Origin: Clostridiales bacterium UBA2432 | GTDB taxonomy: Bacteria > Bacillota > Clostridia > Lachnospirales > Vallitaleaceae | Length of the DNA stretch: 64,000 nucleotides | Assembly (NCBI GenBank): GCA_002342805.1 | Contig: DDQW01000074.1 | Coordinates: forward strand, 191,987 to 255,986 | Direction of reading: 5' to 3' | Shown here: one piece after another, positions 61,380-64,000 of the stretch | Layout of the letters: every line of letters starts with the position of its first letter | Position numbering within the stretch: position 1 is the stretch's first letter | The notes under the pieces: model-generated | Seen by the model: only the letters and a program-made list of their open reading frames with translations | Databases searched by the model: none | What the model was told of the DNA's origin: nothing | Position numbers and translations under genes: made by a program

Positions 61380-63065
61380 ATGAAAGCGATAAGGCGATTA
61401 CAACACAAATTATTATCTGCACATCTTCATTTTATATCCATCTTATTTTTATATACCGTCTATATTGTCATTAATGAGCAAAGCCAAACATTAGACATAA
61501 TATTTTTTGGATATTTATTTTTGAATTTAATGATAAGTGCATTTTTAATATATAAGCATTTTTTTGAAAGCACAGTGGTCTATGTGCTTATTCGTTATGG
61601 CTTTTCTATAGGTATTGTGTTTTTTTTGCCCAACATATCATTGGTTTTTCAAGTTTCAGCTATCTTGATTGCCTTACTTTATATTTTTGAAATGTTTATT
61701 TCCATCCCTAATGATGACTTTGAATATAAAATATTTTTAAGTTATCAAATACTTGTTTTATGGATTCCCGGCTTTATACTTACGGTTCCAAATAACAATT
61801 TTACAGTAGAAGTACTCTGTATACTAATGGGATTTAGCCTCTTTGTATCCGGAGCTTATCGCATGTATAAAATTATACAAGAAGATGTTGATAAACAGCT
61901 TTCAACACAGAGGACAACCGTCCGAAACGTTGAAGGACAAAATGAACAACTTCGACGGTCTCAGGAACGATTTAAGTTAATTCACGATGACGTTGCAAAA
62001 CAAAAAAATGACTTGGAACGGGCCAATGAACGACTCAACAGAGTAACAGGTGAGATATACATTCAAAACGAATTATTAAGATATATTAGTTCTGCTTTAG
62101 ACATTCGTGAACTCATTGATTTAGTTACAGATGCAATCATTGGGACGACAGGCGTGGATACCTGTTCCCTTGTTCTATATGATGAACGTAATGAGAGATA
62201 CTATTATAAATTAGAATCCAATCATGAAGGGGAATTTTTAAAGCAATTGATCAAAGATGTCGAGGAAGGGCTTTTAAAAGACTATTTTGAAAACAATCAT
62301 GTTCTATTAGATAATCATGTAATCCAAGCAGATTATCCCTTTATTCATAATCGTCCGGTAGGTTCCTTAGCAATTATCCCTTTATTAAGAGATTCTGTTG
62401 TCTATGGCTTACTGATTGCAGAACATTCATCTAGGGATATGTTTACCGACGCCAACATTCAATTTTTTACAGGGATTAGTACGCAAATTACGATAGCAAT
62501 AAATAATGCCAATCTTTATGCGCAGATGGAGGAGCTTGCTGTTAAAGACGGGCTAACAAGTATATATAATCGTAAATACTTTATTGACCATATAGAAGCA
62601 CTCGTTCATCAAGCGGACCAAAAGGAAAAGCCCTTATCTATTGCACTCTTTGATATTGACTACTTTAAATCCGTCAATGACAAGTATGGACATATTTTTG
62701 GTGATGAAGCCATTAAACTATGTGCCTCAATTACAGACCGTCTTGCTCGCGAATATAATGGACTTCCGGTCCGATATGGTGGGGAAGAGTTTTTGCTGGT
62801 ATTACCGGATAAAAACTTAGTCCAAGCCCAAGCCATTGTTCAAAAACTGCATGCAAGTATCAAAGAGTCAACCCTACTATATAAAAACGGCGAAGTCACT
62901 GAAGAAGTCCATATAGATATAAGTATTGGTGTCAGCTCATATCCTGAGATTGCTAAAAATAGTCAAAAACTATTGACGAGAGCAGACAATGCCATGTACT
63001 ATAGTAAGAAGCATGGACGAGGCCGTGTTACCATAGATTCAAAAGATCTTGACAAGGTCATATAG
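61380..63065 (+). CDS. Membrane GAF-GGDEF diguanylate cyclase
   Basis: The 561-residue protein starts with about six membrane segments (residues 15-165), then a coiled coil (170-225), a GAF sensor (about 235-385) and a GGDEF domain (about 395-555). The active-site motif is GGEEF (467-471) with RYGGEEFLLVLP, and ALFDIDYFKSVNDKYGH is complete, so c-di-GMP synthesis is likely. The RxxD inhibitory site upstream is absent (Glu-Tyr-Asn-Gly in its place). It begins 15 bases after the FtsA-like gene. The GAF ligand is unknown. Confidence 0.92.
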   Translation: MKAIRRLQHKLLSAHLHFISILFLYTVYIVINEQSQTLDIIFFGYLFLNLMISAFLIYKHFFESTVVYVLIRYGFSIGIVFFLPNISLVFQVSAILIALLYIFEMFISIPNDDFEYKIFLSYQILVLWIPGFILTVPNNNFTVEVLCILMGFSLFVSGAYRMYKIIQEDVDKQLSTQRTTVRNVEGQNEQLRRSQERFKLIHDDVAKQKNDLERANERLNRVTGEIYIQNELLRYISSALDIRELIDLVTDAIIGTTGVDTCSLVLYDERNERYYYKLESNHEGEFLKQLIKDVEEGLLKDYFENNHVLLDNHVIQADYPFIHNRPVGSLAIIPLLRDSVVYGLLIAEHSSRDMFTDANIQFFTGISTQITIAINNANLYAQMEELAVKDGLTSIYNRKYFIDHIEALVHQADQKEKPLSIALFDIDYFKSVNDKYGHIFGDEAIKLCASITDRLAREYNGLPVRYGGEEFLLVLPDKNLVQAQAIVQKLHASIKESTLLYKNGEVTEEVHIDISIGVSSYPEIAKNSQKLLTRADNAMYYSKKHGRGRVTIDSKDLDKVI

Positions 63066-63079
63066 AAAGAGGAAAATAA

Positions 63080-63880
63080 ATGATACAATTATGCAGTCTT
63101 GCCAGTGGAAGTAGTGGTAATAGTATATATATAGGAACGGATCAGGCACATATTCTTGTTGATGCCGGTGTAAGTGGCAAGCGAATTGAGCAAGGCCTAG
63201 CATCCATTAATATTGATCCCAAAACATTGCAAGGTATTCTTGTAACACATGAGCATTCAGATCATATCTGTGGTCTTGGGGTAATGGCAAGGCGTTATCG
63301 TCTTCCGCTTTATTTAACCTATCGTACATGGGAAGCCATTAATAGCAAAAACAAAATAGGAAAGATTGATGAAAGCCTATTGCACTTTATCGTACCGGAT
63401 GAAGCTTTTTCTATTAATGATCTTATGATTAAACCCTTTCGTACGTCCCATGATGCAGTAGAGTCTGTATGCTATTCTTTTGAAAATGGCGACAAAAAAA
63501 TAGGTTTTGCAACAGATTTAGGCGTATATGACGACTATATTCTTGATCAGTTAAGAGATTCAAACGTCTTATATATTGAAGCTAATCATGATGTCAGTAT
63601 GCTTGAAGCCGGTTCCTATCCCTATTATTTGAAACAGAGGATTTTAAGCGACTTAGGACACTTGTCCAATGAGTGCTCATCAAGATTGATTCTGGATGTG
63701 ATTAGTGAACGGCTAGAACATATTATTTTGGCCCATTTAAGTAAAGAAAATAACCACCCGGATATTGCATATATTACGATCAAGACGCTTCTTGATGAAA
63801 TATATAAAGAAACTCAACAACAGATTAATTTAACAGTGGCCAATAGAGATTATCATTCAAATCCCATTGTGATCCATTAG
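63080..63880 (+). CDS. Metallo-beta-lactamase fold hydrolase, WalJ/YycJ-like
   Basis: The 266-residue protein has the MBL metal site THEHSDHICGLG (His57, His59, Asp61, His62), a start typical of the YycJ group (LCSLASGSSGNSIYIGTDQ), GFATDLGVYDD, IEANHDVSML and HLSKENNHPDIAY, where further metal His lie. YycJ/WalJ is a probable exonuclease linked to replication or cell wall control in other Firmicutes. Here it is apart from walRK and follows the GGDEF gene by 14 bases. GAGGAAAA precedes the ATG. The ACT gene follows 9 bases after. Confidence 0.87.
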   Translation: MIQLCSLASGSSGNSIYIGTDQAHILVDAGVSGKRIEQGLASINIDPKTLQGILVTHEHSDHICGLGVMARRYRLPLYLTYRTWEAINSKNKIGKIDESLLHFIVPDEAFSINDLMIKPFRTSHDAVESVCYSFENGDKKIGFATDLGVYDDYILDQLRDSNVLYIEANHDVSMLEAGSYPYYLKQRILSDLGHLSNECSSRLILDVISERLEHIILAHLSKENNHPDIAYITIKTLLDEIYKETQQQINLTVANRDYHSNPIVIH

Positions 63881-63889
63881 GAGGAAGAC

Positions 63890-64000
63890 ATGAATAAAGG
63901 AATTATCACCGTCGTTGGAAAAGATACTGTCGGTATCATAGCAAAAGTATGTACATATTTAGCAGAAAATCAGATTAACATTTTAGATATTTCGCAAACC
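63890..64000 (+). CDS. ACT domain protein (UPF0237-like), truncated by window
   Basis: Only 37 codons are inside the window: ATG 63890 preceded by AGGAGGA. The sequence reads MNKGIITVVGKDTVGIIA then KVCTYLAENQINILD, a clear ACT-domain start like the small stand-alone UPF0237 family (about 90 residues). ACT domains bind amino acids; the ligand is not known. The end is not visible. Confidence 0.8.
   Translation, partial: MNKGIITVVGKDTVGIIAKVCTYLAENQINILDISQT

Noticed and set aside
1..64000. CRISPR arrays, insertion sequences, prophage, integrons or toxin-antitoxin pairs
   Set aside because: I saw no regular spaced repeats, transposase or integrase motifs, nor terminal inverted repeats; the region reads as core chromosome.

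Overview
The window is AT-rich, gene-dense chromosome from a Gram-positive, low-GC Firmicute, most likely a member of the Clostridia. The evidence is strong Shine-Dalgarno sites, frequent TTG/GTG starts, a class II (B12) ribonucleotide reductase with NrdR boxes, Firmicute gene strings (trmD-rplS-lepB-rbgA; miaB-mutS-mutL-miaA-hfq; rpsU-yqeY then phoH-pgpH-ybeY-cdd; ruvA-ruvB; polA-coaE), lipoprotein lipoboxes and an ECF sigma/anti-sigma pair. I cannot place it to genus. I count 55 protein genes (the first and last cut by the window edges) and one tRNA-Leu. All but three protein genes and the tRNA lie on the + strand. I see no insertion sequence, prophage, CRISPR array or rRNA, and no gene-free stretch over 300 bases once the tRNA is counted.

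Layout: 1-2.7 kb, tRNA/ribosome maturation and signal peptidase (trmD, L19 leader, rplS, lepB, rbgA). 2.7-7.7 kb, a flavin oxidoreductase, a DUF2161 nuclease-like protein, threonine dehydratase and a secreted LysM 5'-nucleotidase. 7.8-11.2 kb, divergent nrdJ and ppk2 with two NrdR boxes between them. 11.2-19.7 kb, miaB-mutS-mutL-miaA-hfq and a PLP lyase, joining tRNA i6A/ms2i6A modification to mismatch repair. 19.7-24.7 kb, alaS, a CapA-like lipoprotein and an AEC transporter. 24.7-30 kb, rpsU-yqeY, then phoH, a shortened PgpH-like HD phosphodiesterase, ybeY, a DUF3048 protein and cdd. 30-39 kb, a MurJ/SpoVB-type flippase, two flavoproteins, a tandem pair of CapK-like adenylating enzymes and a convergent M32 carboxypeptidase. 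39-44.5 kb, a DUF4349 lipoprotein, proB without PUA, an unusual PlsC-like acyltransferase, a GltS-type symporter, DUF896, 5-FCL and DUF1292. 44.6-52.9 kb, ruvAB, a winged-helix protein, zapA, a U32 protein, a RodA/FtsW-PBP fusion and a Nudix hydrolase. 52.9-64 kb, tRNA-Leu, ECF sigma and anti-sigma, polA-coaE, an orphan SBP5 lipoprotein, a large FtsA-like ATPase, a GAF-GGDEF cyclase, a WalJ/YycJ-type metallo-hydrolase and the start of an ACT protein.

Most of this is core genome and I do not see a convincing new defence or biosynthetic system. The most notable item is the single 893-residue protein that joins a SEDS glycosyltransferase to a class B penicillin-binding transpeptidase, encoded just after zapA. 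Secondary points are promoters built into intergenic hairpins (11.2 kb and 40.9 kb), a PgpH-like protein without its extracellular sensor, an acyltransferase with a zinc ribbon and unassigned tail, the tandem CapK duplication, and the FtsA-like ATPase next to an orphan substrate-binding lipoprotein.
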